A stretch of DNA of 64,000 nt from Allomyces arbusculus (GCA_027604705.1 JADHYV010000019.1:147637-211636), one strand, 5' to 3'. Positions 1 through 11,552 are shown, numbered from the stretch's first letter. Notes: generated from the letters alone by a model not told the origin. Made by a program: numbers and translations.

Positions 1-604
1 GGTCCAGCATGGCGCCAGTCAGCCTCGATGTTGAGAGTCCGGGCGATCCGGCGGTTTGCCTGGCGCCTGACGATCGTGGGCCCATGGCGTCGGCACTTGG
101 AGCGAGGAGTTGGGAATGCAAGTTGGTGGCACCGTCGCACTGCCGCACCAGCTGCTCGCTGCTCGCGCGGCGCGTCTGGGCACGCGTCTCGCAGACGGCG
201 GATGGACGACTGAGAACGAGAACGACAACGACGTGCTGACAGTCGCTTATGTCACAAATGAACATGTGTGGCGAAGTGGCCGACAGAGAGCAGAGCGACT
301 TGACCGCAGCGCACGTGCCGCGAACAGTGATCAACTCAAACACATTTTTTCCACTTCGTCGACCCCGTCGTCCTTGCCCTGCCCGTCCCTCTCTGCTCAT
401 TGCCACTCCTCCGCGATCTGCTTTCGCCACCGACACAATCTTGACCAGAGAGAACGACTTTGTCACCAACTCCGTCCTGCACGCGCCGCACGACGCGGCG
501 ACAGCAGCTACCCGTCTTCTCCACCGGCTCTTTTACCAGCACCGCCCTTGGATCACCGTTAATCACTGCCGCATTCCATTCAAGCCCCGGTGACCGCCGT
601 CACC
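1..604. other. Upstream region of HOOK gene, no gene seen
   Basis: No open frame here resembles a protein family or shows convincing splice sites. The short overlapping frames look like by-products of high GC content. The last 150 bases before the ATG at 605 probably hold the promoter and 5' UTR of the HOOK gene, with pyrimidine-rich tracts around 355-420. I see no clear TATA box. Confidence 0.4.
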
Positions 605-2960
605 ATGGACAACGATGCGCGCCACCGCGCCCTGGTGCTCTGGGTCGGTACCGGCTCGTGCTCGCCCCGCTACGGCCACCCACCGGATCACAAACCGATG
701 GTTGCTGATACTCAGCACGCGTTCGACGCCAATTATCCTCCCCTTTGCAGGTCAACACGTTTGCGACCATCACCGAGCCATGCGCGTCGTTTGACGGGCT
801 CGCCACGGGCGTGCACCTCTCGCAGGCCGCTGTCGAAATGTGCGTATGATGCGATGCCCTGTCGACAAGCACAACGGATCATTGCTCACGAGCTTCGATT
901 CCGACTTTGCACGCATCCGTGTATCCAGCGACCCAAACTGGTTCGCCCTGACAGACCAGTTCCACGCCGACCCCGCGACCTGGATCGACCAGTACAACAA
1001 CTTGCGCACGCTGCACCGTAAAACCGTCCGGTTCGCGCAAACCGCACTCGGGCTCACATTGCACCCGGAATTCCACCTCGACATTGACTACGAGCAGATC
1101 GTGCGCGCCGCGCACCTCGACGACCTCGAAAAACTCGTGACTTTGCTGCTCGCGCTGGCGCTCTACGCACCCGCCAAGACCACGCTCGTCCCGCGTATCA
1201 TGGCCCTGCCCACGGACGTGCAGGAGACGGCCATGTTCATTATCCACGCGCAGCACGCAGCAATTCCGGAAATTCGCAATGGCCAGGTGCCACCGGAAAC
1301 GGTTCCACCACCACCTCCGGCATCACTTTCGGCGAGCCCGGAACTCGCGTCGGAGGCGGTCGGGTCAGCGCCTTCGAGTCCACCGGCAGCGACGGCGACT
1401 GCGGTGGGGGCGACGGGTGGTGCACTCCCGCCGGTGACCAACCCGCCGATCCCGCGCACCCCGGGCCCACGCACGCCGTTATCCGCTGCGCGGCGGCAGT
1501 CGCGCCTGTTTTCCGCATCGAGCACATCACTGCAGAATGGGACCGCCGTGGTCCCGCCACGCCCGGCGTCGCGCAGTCCGTCGACCTCCACACTCACGTC
1601 GCCCACACCGGCGCCGGCACTCGTCGTGTCGGGCGAGGCCACGGTCCCGGCCGCGCAACTTGATGCGGAGCGGCGCGACTGGGAGGCGCGTGTCCGCGCC
1701 CAGGTCGCCGAGTACGACCAGCTCGCTGAAAAGCACCGCGCGTTGCAGGCCGAGCATGCCGACTTGGCTGCGACCGTGCGCGCCATGGAAGCGACACGCG
1801 CCGAGTCTCCCGCGGATATTTTGCTCAAATCTGAAGTCTCCCGGCTCAAGGCGCAGCTGGCGGTCGTGGACGAGCAAAAGCACGCGGCCGATATGGCCTA
1901 TGCGCAGCAGTGCGACGTGACGGCCGACTTGGTCCGGCAAGTCGAGGAGCTCGAGGCCGAGGCTATGGACGCGCGGCGGTTGCGTGACGAAGTCGAGGAG
2001 TTGCAGTACGCGGCCGAGAAACTCGCAAAGGCCGAGGCCAAACTGGAACTGTTCAAGAAGAAACTCGACGAGTCGGCCGAACTGCGACGGCAAATGAAGG
2101 TGCTTGAAGAACAGAACCGCGCGTACCAGCAGCAGGCGCAAAGGCTCGAGGACGAGTACTTGAAGTTGTCGGAGACGCAGCCGCACCTCGATGGCGTGCG
2201 CGCGTCGGCGCAGCGTGTCGAGCTCGAGAATGAAGAGTTGCGCGCGCGCAATGTGCAGCTTGCCGAAGAACTCGCCGACGCACACCACCAGATTGCGCTG
2301 CTCGAGGACCGCGTCGCCAACGAACAGGAACGGTCGCGCGACATGGAAGAGCGACTGCGTGAGCTCGAGCTGAGCCAGTCGACGGGCGGGGATACCGTAC
2401 CCATGGCCTCGGTCGGTGCCGCGCACCACGAGGAGCTCGAGGGCAAGGTGGCCGAACTCGAGGCGGCCGTGCGGCACGCCGAGTCAGAATCGGCCAAGCT
2501 CGCGCAGGAAAAGACGGCGCTGATCGCGACACTCGACCAGCACAAGGCCCTGCTCGACAAGGCGCGCGATATGATCAAGCAGCTGGGTGCGAAAAAGGAG
2601 GAGCCCGCACCCATACCTGCACCAACTCCGGCGCCCGTCCCGGTTCCGGGGCAGGCCATGCCGCCGCTGCCGGCGCCAATCCCGCCACCATCGCCCGCGG
2701 CCGCTGCGCGAGCTGCCGAACAGGAAGCGACCGAGCGCGCGCTGCGCGACGAGCTCGAGGCAGCGTACCGCCGGTTACGCACGCTCGAGCACGATGCGGC
2801 CAAGGTGCGCGACGCGTGGCGCACGGAACAGGCCTTGGTCGCGAGCGCATGGTACCAGTTGCCGCATATCGATCCGGCAGCGAAATTGGGCACGGGTGGG
2901 GCGTCGTGGCTCGCGCAACAACGTAAGCTGCTCACACAGCAGATTCGCGGGCGGTTTTGA
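605..2960 (+). CDS. HOOK: HOOK-family dynein/cargo adaptor
   Basis: Hook proteins are coiled-coil adaptors that link cargo such as early endosomes to dynein-dynactin on microtubules. I join exons 605-643, 751-839 and 893-2960, giving 731 residues. The ATG at 605 has a good context (CACCATGG), and the N-terminus then reads ALVLWVNTFATI, matching the start of the Hook domain. Residues 1 to about 140 form the all-helical Hook domain. A Ser/Pro/Ala-rich linker follows (about 150-280), then long heptad-rich coiled coil (about 290-600), a Pro-rich break (about 620-650) and a final helix. Family length is usually about 700-730. The first donor (GTCGGT) is weak. HOOK is a dynein adaptor, and a dynein heavy-chain tail gene lies next door, though adjacency alone proves nothing. 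The family is supported by domain order and the N-terminal motif; the linker is poorly conserved. Confidence 0.8.
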
Positions 2961-2965
2961 ATAAA
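2960..2965 (+). terminator. AATAAA poly(A) signal overlapping HOOK stop codon
   Basis: The last base of the TGA stop (2958-2960) is the first A of AATAAA. A cleavage site would therefore lie 10-30 bases past the stop, giving a very short 3' UTR. No clear GT-rich downstream element follows, so use of the signal is inferred. Confidence 0.45.
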
Positions 2966-4496
2966 GGGCGGCGGCGTAGATGTAATGGCACATGTTTTTT
3001 CATTCGAGTTCACTGCCGCAAATGGGTGCAAATGCGAGATTCGTGAGGGTTCGCGCAGAGACAAGGCATGAAATTGCACCAGGGAAATCAGCTGTCAGAC
3101 ACAAGAGGGGAACGCGCCAAACAAGAGGACTCAAGCACGGCAAGATTGTTACTTTGACGTGATGCATTCGACACCAAGGCCCATGGCCCCATGGGACATG
3201 CTAACACCTGGCGCTAAGCTAGTTGAGCCTTCTCTACCCGGCCGCCATCGCACCGGGGGGCAAATGAACCGTCACCAGCAAGAGGCATTTGTCTTTTGAA
3301 AGCTGGTCTGGCGGCACACAAAATTCATAATTTTCTCACTCCGACAGCCAAACTGTTTTGCCTATCGTCGTGGGCACGCACTCGCCCACCTCTACTGACC
3401 CTCCATCATAATTAAGGCAGTAGTTCGCCCGCATCCTCGCTCTCTCACTTTCCATTTTATAATATCCTACCTCTTGCGACGCCTGAACGAGGAACACATC
3501 AAGCCATGGCGCTACGTTATTGGCTGGAACGAGCCGAACGGACCCCTCTGGCGACACGCTCTTAGCCGTATCGCGTTTGCACCGGATGGTGCAAACCGCC
3601 GAAAAATTGTGTGCATGCTCATTGGAACGGTACCCGCCAGCTTGCTATCCTGGCAGATGGATACCGCCTTGCTCGAGAATCTGCTCCAATTCCGCCCCAA
3701 GAAGCCGATTCCTCCCTCTGTCGCGTATTTGCGCCGGTTCCCTTGGTGTTCTGGCCCACCGCAGTTTCTTGGGTCACTTGACGTCATCAAATGGGTCCTG
3801 GCGCACAAGGGTTGGGCCCAGATACCATCACGACCTGCTCGTGGTCACGCTTGGTCAATTACGAGACTATGCCACCAGCGAAGAAGACGTCAAGCAGCAC
3901 ATTCTCCCCATCATCCAGTGTTTGATTTCCCAGCGATTGGGCCTTTAGGCTGCGACTTTTTTCAATCACGTCGAAGGCGGCGCACATGGCTCTGAATCAC
4001 TGCCCTAGTTCTTCGCTGGCGCAGACCTTAATGATGATTGGCTTCGAGAAGACGGTGTTTGTCCTGAACAGCACCATTCGCTTGTCACAGGATTTGGGCA
4101 TGCCGCAGCTGGCAGAGATGCTGGTTCAAGGACGTGCAAAACAGGTTGCCATGATGGATCAGGACCCAAATGAAATGTGGGATATTAGGCTGGCGGCCCG
4201 GTGGCTCATTTTGACAATGTGGGGTTATTGGCGATGCTGTTGATTGCCGGCAAGCGTGGTTGAGTATTGGTGTCTTGATTCATCCTGGAAATGAAAGCGA
4301 GCTGTCTGTTCCTGTGTCTGCAAGCAATCGACTGTCAGGCCGCGCAGTAGTATTGAATGCTAGGAATATGTCCACGGTTCCACAGTCCCACCCTCACCTC
4401 CACGGTCAAACCAAGGGATTGATTTTGAGCGTCTTGCCCGTCACACTTTCGAGCTTGTCGCAAAACGTCTCGGGGGTCGCCCCTACATCAAACATG
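2966..4496. other. Gene-poor stretch with possible decayed coding remnants
   Basis: About 1.5 kb with no gene I can name. Plus-strand open stretches at 3474-3995, 3520-3948 and 3986-4243 overlap in different frames. A short stretch starting at ATG 3505 reads ALRYWLERAERTPLA and then stops; this resembles the segment that follows F-box domains in many fungal proteins. Frames change repeatedly without convincing splice sites, which fits an old decayed gene or chance. Base composition is slightly lower in GC than the neighbours. Confidence 0.3.
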
Positions 4497-7400
4497 TTAG
4501 CTCCATCGCAGTACGGGCCCCAGGCAGGAAACAAAAGCCGTACCGCGCGGCGCCGTAACCACGACCATCACAAACGGCACCGTGTCGGGATCATACTCGA
4601 CCAACACCCCGATCGCACCCTCTTGCATCAGCTGCACCTCGAGCCCCGTCTCGCCCGCGGTCTCATCGACCAGACAGCTTAGGAAATACGCGACGTTGCC
4701 AACCTTGGTGTGCCAGGTCCCCCGACGCACAACATGCGGCCCGCATGCGATTGCGGGAAGAAGTGGGGCCGCAGCGTCATCCAAGGTGCCGGCGAGCGTT
4801 TGCGTCCACGGCGCAGCGTCGGGCACGTCGTAAGCGGTCCACTCGGCCTCGCGCGCGAGGTACCGCGGCACGTGCGGTGGTCGGGGCAAGACACCACGAA
4901 TTCGCGCGTACGGTATGGTCAGCGCGCGCTTGCCGGACGCAGCGACGGCGCTACTCGACGGTGCAGGTGCGGTTACACCGGACTTAGGGGCAGTCGCTAC
5001 TTTCTGCTGCGCGGTGGTCGACTCGGGCGTCCAGAGCGGCGGGCCCGGCGGCGTGGGGCCTTCAAGCAAGAGCGAGTTGGCCTGGAACGCACACGTCACG
5101 AGCGACCCCGACAGACCCACCCCGTCATTGGCAGCCGCATCGGCCGTCACAGCAGCGGGCTTGGCCGCCGCCGTCGCAGAATGATACCACGACGAACCAA
5201 GCCCAATCATATCTGGCAACACATCGCGGATCAAGTCGAGCTGGAGCGCGAGCACCTGGTCGAGCGTGAGCAATTCGAGGTCGTGCGCGGAAATACCCGT
5301 GCGCTTGGTGATTTGGAACCAGTGCTTCATTTGCAAGTGCGGCGAGCACAGCGCGTAGACGACGGGCCACAGCGCGGCCAGAGCATCAACGTCGCGCAAC
5401 ACGGCGGCAGCAACGCGCTGGATGACACTGGCCGCGTCATTTTCGGTCCACACCGGCTCGATCTCGCCCGGACGCACAGGCGGGGCCGTGACCGACTCGT
5501 CGAGCGCGCCCGTGACCACATCGAGCAAGCGGCCGCGGTACCCATCAAGAAACCGGTCGGGCGGGTCGGTCTCGTCCGTGGCCATAGCTTCGCGGTGCTC
5601 CTCGACCATGCCAGCCACGTCGCGCCGCCACCGGTCAATTGTTGGCCGCACCGTGTCACGCGCAATCCGAGCCAGTTTCTCACCGCGCCAGGTGGCCAGC
5701 TGCGTCCAAATGCCGGCGACGAGCGTCCACGCTGCGGCCGTACGCTGCACTTTTACTGCGATCCGCGCATGCGCGCGGACGAGATTATCGGCACGCGCCG
5801 GGTCCGGGTCCTCGGCAAGCGTTGATGCCGGGTCAGCCTCCTCTTCTCCAAGCATCGCGCCATGCTCGAGTGTCTGCAGGTCATCAAGGACGCTCCGTAC
5901 TCGCGCGAGCCGGTCGCGGATCCGCGCGACGCGCCGCGCCATGGCGGCCGCGTTCGTCGCAACCGTTGATGCGTCTGCAAGAGGTCGGATCGTCGGCATG
6001 TCCCCAGCCTCGCTTGCGAGATGGTCGAGACTGGTCCCGTCGAGGGACACGGCACGGCTCTCGCGCCGACGACCAGGAACGGTCGAAACGGGTGCAGGCG
6101 GCGCGGGCCACGACGAGGCGGCTTGCCCACGGACGGTCGCAAGTTCGCGCGCAGCGGCTCGCAATCCGTTGGAGACGTGGTCACGCAGCACGGTCATGCG
6201 CTTGATGTCGGCCGCGCGCGCGGCACGCATCAGGTCCATTGTCACGGCAACAGTCGCGGCCATGCGCCGCGGGACCGCACGCGCCGCCCAGTACTTGTCG
6301 GCGTTGGCCGTTTCCAATGTAGATGACGGCAAGCACAATGCTGCGGATCCCGCGTCGTCTTCGGCCTCGTCTTCGTCGTCAAACCCACTGCTGCGATCTG
6401 GGTCAAGCGACACGCAATGAGCCGTCGCCACGTCCCACCACACAGCGAGTGCGGCCCCTTCTTCATGCATCCGCTCGAGCCGCGCGTTCACGCCCGTCCA
6501 CACGGCCTTCAGGTCCCGCCACACCTTGCACGGGCGAAGCGTTTCGGTCATGGCCTGCGCAGTAGCGAGCACGTGGTGCACGAGGTCCATGCCCATGGCG
6601 CGCATCGACTCGTGCAGGGCACGGCGCCAACGCCGAGCACCTTGGCGAAGCGCACGCAACGTGGGCCCTGTCACGGCGTGAATAAGCCGTGTGTGCAAGG
6701 TCGGGTCAAACGCGGCCAGCTGCGCGGCGCTGGTGGCAAGTTTAGTGAGAAGTGTGTTGAATTGGGCCACATTCGCGCGGAAAATGGTCACGTCCAAGTC
6801 TGGGTTCGGTGTCGGGTCAGTGGGCAAATCGAGCAGCCAAAGGCACGGCGTGAGCGTCTGATCGAGGTGGGCCCCAATGAACTGGTACGAGTGGCGAATC
6901 GCGCGGTCGAGACGATTACTCACGCCCTTGACACACGTGTTGTCGTCAAACTGGTACGTTGGCGGGAGGCTCGGCGTGGACCCGACGGCGTGGTTCAGGG
7001 TAGGGAGTGCGGTCATGAGCGAACGAAACGCGTAGACCAAATCCGAGACCATATCCAACGCGTCTTCAAACGGCGGATCGAGCAGTACTGCGTCGTGATG
7101 GTCAGCAACGACCAAGTCCACCTGGAGGATCGGACTCCGAAGCAAGCGGCACTGCACAGCGTCGAGGATCCCTCCATCAACTTGGTCGCCCGGCGATAGG
7201 CATTGCACGAGCCCATGCAAATAGGCCTCCTCGAGGTCCGTCAAAACTTGACTGACGATCAAGTCGGCGACCCGTACGAGCCGCTGATGCGTTAACGTCA
7301 CGTACGGCGTATTGGTGAGCGTTACCAGCTGCGCCGGCCGCCACACGGTGCGCACTTCGTGGTCGACCCACGCCGCAAGGGCAAAAATCTGCTCGTAGAT

Positions 7401-8756
7401 GTGCCGAAACGAAGCGGGTGCCGCTGGGAACACGAGCGCCGGTGCAAGTCGTGCGAGACCGTCCCGCATGTCAGTGAGCATGGGAAAAGCGCCCGGCGTC
7501 GCCACGATGGCAAGGTCCGGCAACTGGACTGCGACTCGGTGCAGTCCGTTGCAAATCAGCGCGTCCCGCGCAAACATGCCGTCGGCTCCGGGGAACACGA
7601 GGCTTTGCTTCATCGCAAATACCCAGTGCCACGCCACGAGCTGTAGGCACTCTTCGACGCGGTCGCGCCACATGAGCGCAGCACTGGTCGGATCGAGAAC
7701 AGCACCGGCCCAGAGCTGCACGGCCAATTTCGACGTCGTGTTGGCAAGAATGCGATCAGCGAGTCGCACGCGGACGGTGTCAGGAAGTGCCGGGACCGGT
7801 GTGCGGAGAGCAACAATTTGGAGCCACTCGTCGACGCGTGCAATTTGATAGGCCCTGGTCTCGTTGGCGGAGCGAACGCGAGCAGCAAAAGTGAGTGGAG
7901 GCTCGCAATCAAGTTGGAGATTAAGCCGATGGACGCGCTTGGTAATGCCGGGGTTGTTGGCCCATTGGATGCGCAGATAACCAGCAGGTTCGACGTCCAT
8001 GACAATGCAGGGTACTTGGTCCCGCGTCCAGTTGGGGCACTCGGCTGTGTGGTAAACCGATGTGCCACGGAGCGCAGGTCCGCGACCAGCACGAGCGTCG
8101 GCGACAACTTGCTGCAACTCCACCGACTCCCATGTCGCCGGATCATCGAAAAACACAAACGGGATTGACGCGTCAGGTGTCCACGCCGCCGTCAAATCCG
8201 GATCGAGGGTACCAACTTGGCCGAGCGTCCATGGAGCCGCGTCAGGATCGAGTAGAGGCGGAGGCGTTGGCGGTGGTCGCAAACCGGCATCGTGAAGGCT
8301 GCACGACGCCACCTCTGCTGCACCATCGCCGACATGGACCACCACATCGCACGCCTCGTCGAGCCAGGCGGGGCGAGCGTCGGGAATGAAAGTTGATGAT
8401 GCAAGCCGACGCACAGATCGAACAGATCCTGCGCCAGATCCCGCGGTACTTGGCCGGGTTCGCACGGCGGAAGAGACTGGCGCGCTCCGAGGCCGTTCTT
8501 TCCTGGCATCAATTCTTGCAATTCGCGAACTGGCCGCAGCGCTTGGACTCACGGGCGGAGGGGTGGCGGGCGCTTTGGTGCTGGGAGCCCTCAACGAGGC
8601 ACTCCTCGGCTTGGACGGGGCGCTAGTTGGTCTAGTGCTCGTAGCTCGGGACGATTTGGTGATTGCGGAAGGCTCTGTGGGCGGTGATCGAGGAACGGCG
8701 ACGGCCGCACTCGATGGACGGGTTCGTCGGGTCGCTGGTGGAGTTGCAGCCATCAT
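4497..8756 (-). CDS. Dynein heavy-chain tail-like protein lacking the AAA+ motor
   Basis: A single open frame of about 1419 residues from the ATG at 8756 (a second ATG follows at once); the frame extends a few codons upstream without an ATG. It resembles the N-terminal tail of axonemal dynein heavy chains of the DNAH1 type. Residues about 1-130 are basic, Ser/Thr/Ala/Pro-rich low complexity. A segment near residue 290 (LQLDCEPPLTFAARVRSA) matches the DNAH1 pattern before the long helical tail. Near residue 1160, PHLQMKHWFQITKRTG is the hallmark start of the dynein linker (normally RxRHWxxI). The linker then stops: about 200 residues of unrelated, partly Ala/Pro/Thr-rich sequence lead to the stop. 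No P-loop, AAA module, stalk or microtubule-binding domain follows, and the DNA beyond 4497 has no open minus-strand continuation. It could be a degraded gene, but a 4.2-kb intact frame argues for selection. Family call moderate; absence of the motor is direct. Confidence 0.6.
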   Translation of the reverse strand: MMAATPPATRRTRPSSAAVAVPRSPPTEPSAITKSSRATSTRPTSAPSKPRSASLRAPSTKAPATPPPVSPSAAASSRIARIDARKERPRSAPVSSAVRTRPSTAGSGAGSVRSVRRLASSTFIPDARPAWLDEACDVVVHVGDGAAEVASCSLHDAGLRPPPTPPPLLDPDAAPWTLGQVGTLDPDLTAAWTPDASIPFVFFDDPATWESVELQQVVADARAGRGPALRGTSVYHTAECPNWTRDQVPCIVMDVEPAGYLRIQWANNPGITKRVHRLNLQLDCEPPLTFAARVRSANETRAYQIARVDEWLQIVALRTPVPALPDTVRVRLADRILANTTSKLAVQLWAGAVLDPTSAALMWRDRVEECLQLVAWHWVFAMKQSLVFPGADGMFARDALICNGLHRVAVQLPDLAIVATPGAFPMLTDMRDGLARLAPALVFPAAPASFRHIYEQIFALAAWVDHEVRTVWRPAQLVTLTNTPYVTLTHQRLVRVADLIVSQVLTDLEEAYLHGLVQCLSPGDQVDGGILDAVQCRLLRSPILQVDLVVADHHDAVLLDPPFEDALDMVSDLVYAFRSLMTALPTLNHAVGSTPSLPPTYQFDDNTCVKGVSNRLDRAIRHSYQFIGAHLDQTLTPCLWLLDLPTDPTPNPDLDVTIFRANVAQFNTLLTKLATSAAQLAAFDPTLHTRLIHAVTGPTLRALRQGARRWRRALHESMRAMGMDLVHHVLATAQAMTETLRPCKVWRDLKAVWTGVNARLERMHEEGAALAVWWDVATAHCVSLDPDRSSGFDDEDEAEDDAGSAALCLPSSTLETANADKYWAARAVPRRMAATVAVTMDLMRAARAADIKRMTVLRDHVSNGLRAAARELATVRGQAASSWPAPPAPVSTVPGRRRESRAVSLDGTSLDHLASEAGDMPTIRPLADASTVATNAAAMARRVARIRDRLARVRSVLDDLQTLEHGAMLGEEEADPASTLAEDPDPARADNLVRAHARIAVKVQRTAAAWTLVAGIWTQLATWRGEKLARIARDTVRPTIDRWRRDVAGMVEEHREAMATDETDPPDRFLDGYRGRLLDVVTGALDESVTAPPVRPGEIEPVWTENDAASVIQRVAAAVLRDVDALAALWPVVYALCSPHLQMKHWFQITKRTGISAHDLELLTLDQVLALQLDLIRDVLPDMIGLGSSWYHSATAAAKPAAVTADAAANDGVGLSGSLVTCAFQANSLLLEGPTPPGPPLWTPESTTAQQKVATAPKSGVTAPAPSSSAVAASGKRALTIPYARIRGVLPRPPHVPRYLAREAEWTAYDVPDAAPWTQTLAGTLDDAAAPLLPAIACGPHVVRRGTWHTKVGNVAYFLSCLVDETAGETGLEVQLMQEGAIGVLVEYDPDTVPFVMVVVTAPRGTAFVSCLGPVLRWS

Positions 8757-9265
8757 TTTCGTTGCGGTTGTTGTCCTCGGGAACAGTTGCAGCAAGTTCG
8801 GGCAAGCAGACAGGAGAACGTGGTCGGTGCAGTGGCTAGCAGTCGGCTGCTGCCGGACTCAGCACAGTAACGTCGCAAGCCTACCAAAATGGGAGAGACC
8901 AACGCGGTCATGTGGACCGCGATCAAGAGCTCGCTGCTTTTCTGCCATCGCTTTCAATCCGCGCTGTCTGTCGGGCCAGTCGAGGGCCAACATGACAGCC
9001 TCTCTCAACCAATCGCACGCGACCGCAATTTATCAGCCAATATGAGGCCAAGTGCCGTGCCAGCCGCTGCACTTCGGTGAGTGAAGGAGCCAACCGCTTC
9101 ACTTGAAAACCAACCATTGCCCAGCCCACGAGTCTTCTTCTCGCTTCCCTACCATCGCTACCACCGTCTACAATCTCCAAACGAAATCTCTTGGAAGACT
9201 ATCTCCACCGCTTGGACCTCGGGCCCGCATCCTCTCTAGCCATCTTCACGGCCTCGTTATTCACG
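8757..9265. promoter_or_regulatory. Divergent intergenic region between dynein-tail and membrane-protein genes
   Basis: About 500 bases separate two genes transcribed outward, so it must carry both promoters. I see no TATA box or repeated element that I would name. An alternative upstream start for the plus gene (ATG 9191) lies inside it. Confidence 0.35.
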
Positions 9266-9914
9266 ATGATGAAGCTCCCGACCTTGAATTCTATCAAACC
9301 GAGCCGGTCGGACCCGAACCTTTTGGACCCGCCGATGGCGCAAGAGAAATCTTACGACATGGTAAGGATGGAGAGGGTGAAGCTCAAGGAGAACGTATTC
9401 CTTTCTGTTGCGTCAATATCCTCACCCCCGCCCTGCGACTTCTCCCGCGTAGAATGTGCGCATCGCGAGCCGGCTGCTTCAAGTCGTTCTCGCCGCGCTG
9501 ACCGCGGCCATGGTGCAGCGCGTCGACCCTGCGGCCCTGCGTGACGCCAACGTCGTGTCAACCGCGATTGCCGTCATTTGGGTCACGTACCTGTCGGTGC
9601 CGACGGCCGGTATCCTGCTCGCCTACCACTACCTCCCGGCCGTGCGCAAAAAGTGGCCGCTGTCACGAGTTCTCGGCGTCGAAATGGGCATGTCGCTGCT
9701 CGGCACGCTCGTGCACGTCGGTATGACCGTGGGGCTCGCGCTCGCGACGGGGGCCGTGCGGTCCCCTGCCGCGGGTACGGCCATGGTGTTTGCGTCAGTC
9801 TTTGCGACTGGGTCGGCCGTCACGTGGGGGTACTCAGCGTACCGCGCGACGCGGGACTTGTTTTGGCGCGGTCGTGACAAGGGTACGTCCTTGGCGTCGT
9901 GGCGTGTTGCGTAG
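9266..9914 (+). CDS. Four-helix membrane protein, possibly MARVEL-like
   Basis: Two exons, 9266-9361 and 9453-9914, give 185 residues. The donor is GTAAGG and the acceptor CGTAG, both phase 0. The first about 33 residues are polar and cytosolic-looking. Four hydrophobic segments follow: around LLQVVLAALTAAMV, VVSTAIAVIWVTYLSVPTA, MGMSLLGTLVHVGMTVGLAL and MVFASVFATGSAVTWGYSAY. A short basic tail ends the protein. Four helices with a short N-terminal tail in a fungal protein of this length suggest the MARVEL fold (eisosome or vesicle membrane proteins). No diagnostic sequence motif is visible, so the fold name is a guess from topology. An in-frame ATG at 9191 would add 25 residues; I prefer 9266 because the added residues look like untranslated leader. 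Confidence 0.6.
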
Positions 9915-10305
9915 GGCTAACGCTGACATGGAACGGTACCGTTAATGTAGGCGAGTTCATTTCCATTTCTTCGCTCTCGCGATTCAATGACCAGCTCGGC
10001 CGCGGCCGCGGCCGTTTGTGACCGGTTTGTTCTTTGTGGCTGGGGCGTTTGAGACCGGCGTTTCGATGCTATACCAATACGGATGGGAAGGGAATTGTTC
10101 GCTCCGTTCACATGTTCCTGGTGGCTCTTAATTTTTGTCTCCACGACCAGCACGACGCGGCACGACACGGCAACGGCACGGGCCAGAAGCGTGCTGGTCA
10201 CTTCCTCGTGACCGCGCCATACTTGCCTGGGCCCCACCTTTGCCCGATGACCGATCAGCCAGCAAGCAACATTGCGCCATACTCCTCACAACCTCACTCA
10301 ACACC
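9915..10305. other. Intergenic, no gene seen
   Basis: A 391-base spacer between two plus-strand genes. It should hold the 3' UTR of the upstream gene and the promoter of the next. A NotI-like GC-rich palindromic stretch (CGGCCGCGGCCGCGGCCG) lies near 9998-10015. No convincing open frame. Confidence 0.35.
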
Positions 10306-11316
10306 ATGAACAACACAGGATACGACGGCGCCAGTCCCAGCAATCCGCCCGCCTCCACGCAGCAGCCGGCCGGCGGCGATGCGACAAGCGCAACCGCCGG
10401 CACTCTCGCGGGCCAGGCCGGCGATTTTGTACGGAGGATGCAAAACTACAAGATGACGCCCGAGGAAAAGGCCATTATTGACCGTGCGCAAGTCCGATCG
10501 CGCGCGTATTGTTCGTACTCGGCCCCAGCTTAGCGTCTGAGGAGAGGGTCAGAATGATCTGACTTGTTGCTCACGGTTAGCCACGACGGGCGCTATCCTT
10601 GGCGGTGTTGGGTCGATCGTGTGGGCGCGCACTCGCCGCGTGTCCCTGATCCGCACCTTCTTCATTTCGTCGGGTAGGTCGTTGATTGCGCCTGTCCGAT
10701 CGCACACGCCAGCACTGACCAGCTTGTCATGTCCAGTCGCTGTCTTTGCCACATCGCAGCTCGGGCCGATTCTCAGCGCCTACCAGGCGTCCAAGGAGCT
10801 CAAGGCGCTGCCCGAAAGCGGTCTGCGCCAAATCATTGTTGACGCGAAGTGCGTCCAGACCGCGCACGCCGATTCCGGAGCGTTCTATCTCGCTGATCGT
10901 TGTCCGCCCCTTTTTCCCGCAGAAACGGCAACTACCGCGGCCCAATGCCTCTGCCCACCCAGACCCGCTCCGGTGACGACCCCACTGGCGACAATACTGA
11001 CCGGCCGCAATCGGTGTGGGACGCGCTCCGGCAACAGGGCGTGCAGACGTCGGCATGGGACCGCGTGCGCACGGGCCAGGCGTCGCCGGCTCCTGCCACA
11101 CAGACGGTCCCGCCACCGCGCCATGCCGGGCCTGAAGAGCAAGAAGCGCCGATGCCCGTGGTGCGGTCATGGGATATGATTCGGAACGGTGCGGGCGAGG
11201 ATCACGGTGCGGTGCCGGGGTCGATTTCGGAGACACTGTCGTCGCCGCTGCGACCGGTCGCTGGGCCGGGGCGTGGAGTGCGCGTGAACAAGTATGGCGA
11301 TGAGGTGATGGATTGA
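10306..11316 (+). CDS. Small protein with two hydrophobic helices, weakly OCIA-domain-like
   Basis: Four exons close in frame: 10306-10483, 10581-10673, 10737-10848 and 10923-11316, giving 258 residues. The N-terminus is Ser/Thr/Gln-rich, followed by MTPEEKAIID, then two hydrophobic segments (around AILGGVGSIVW and TFFISSVAVFATS) and KELKALPESGLRQII. The order "TPEEK, two helices, LPxS...LRQ" resembles OCIA-domain proteins of mitochondria and endosomes, but the usual SFW and SYxxxC signatures are not visible, so the name is tentative. The C-terminal half (about 120 residues) is hydrophilic and Pro/Gly/Thr-rich with repeated SVWD/AWD/SWD tripeptides. The first donor (GTGCGC) was chosen because it alone keeps the hydrophobic frame. 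Confidence 0.55.
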
Positions 11317-11552
11317 TGGAATGGGAATGGTGCGAGCGGGTGGGGGCTGCGCGCGGGCCGTCCCCGAGTAGGTGTTGCTGTGGAACCGATTTAGCTCCAG
11401 TAAATGGTGTTTTGATCCAGGTTTCGCGATGTGGACTGCTGCTAGGTACGTGATTTATATTGCATGACCACGAAGACGCACGACTCGGGACAGGGCTCAA
11501 AATCTCAAAATCTGGCACAAAGTCCAGCCAATTTGACACTTATGTGCCTGAT

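Noticed and set aside
1898-3079. Minus-strand open frame of 393 codons over the HOOK gene
   Set aside because: Ser/Arg-rich shadow of the coiled-coil coding sequence with no independent protein signature.
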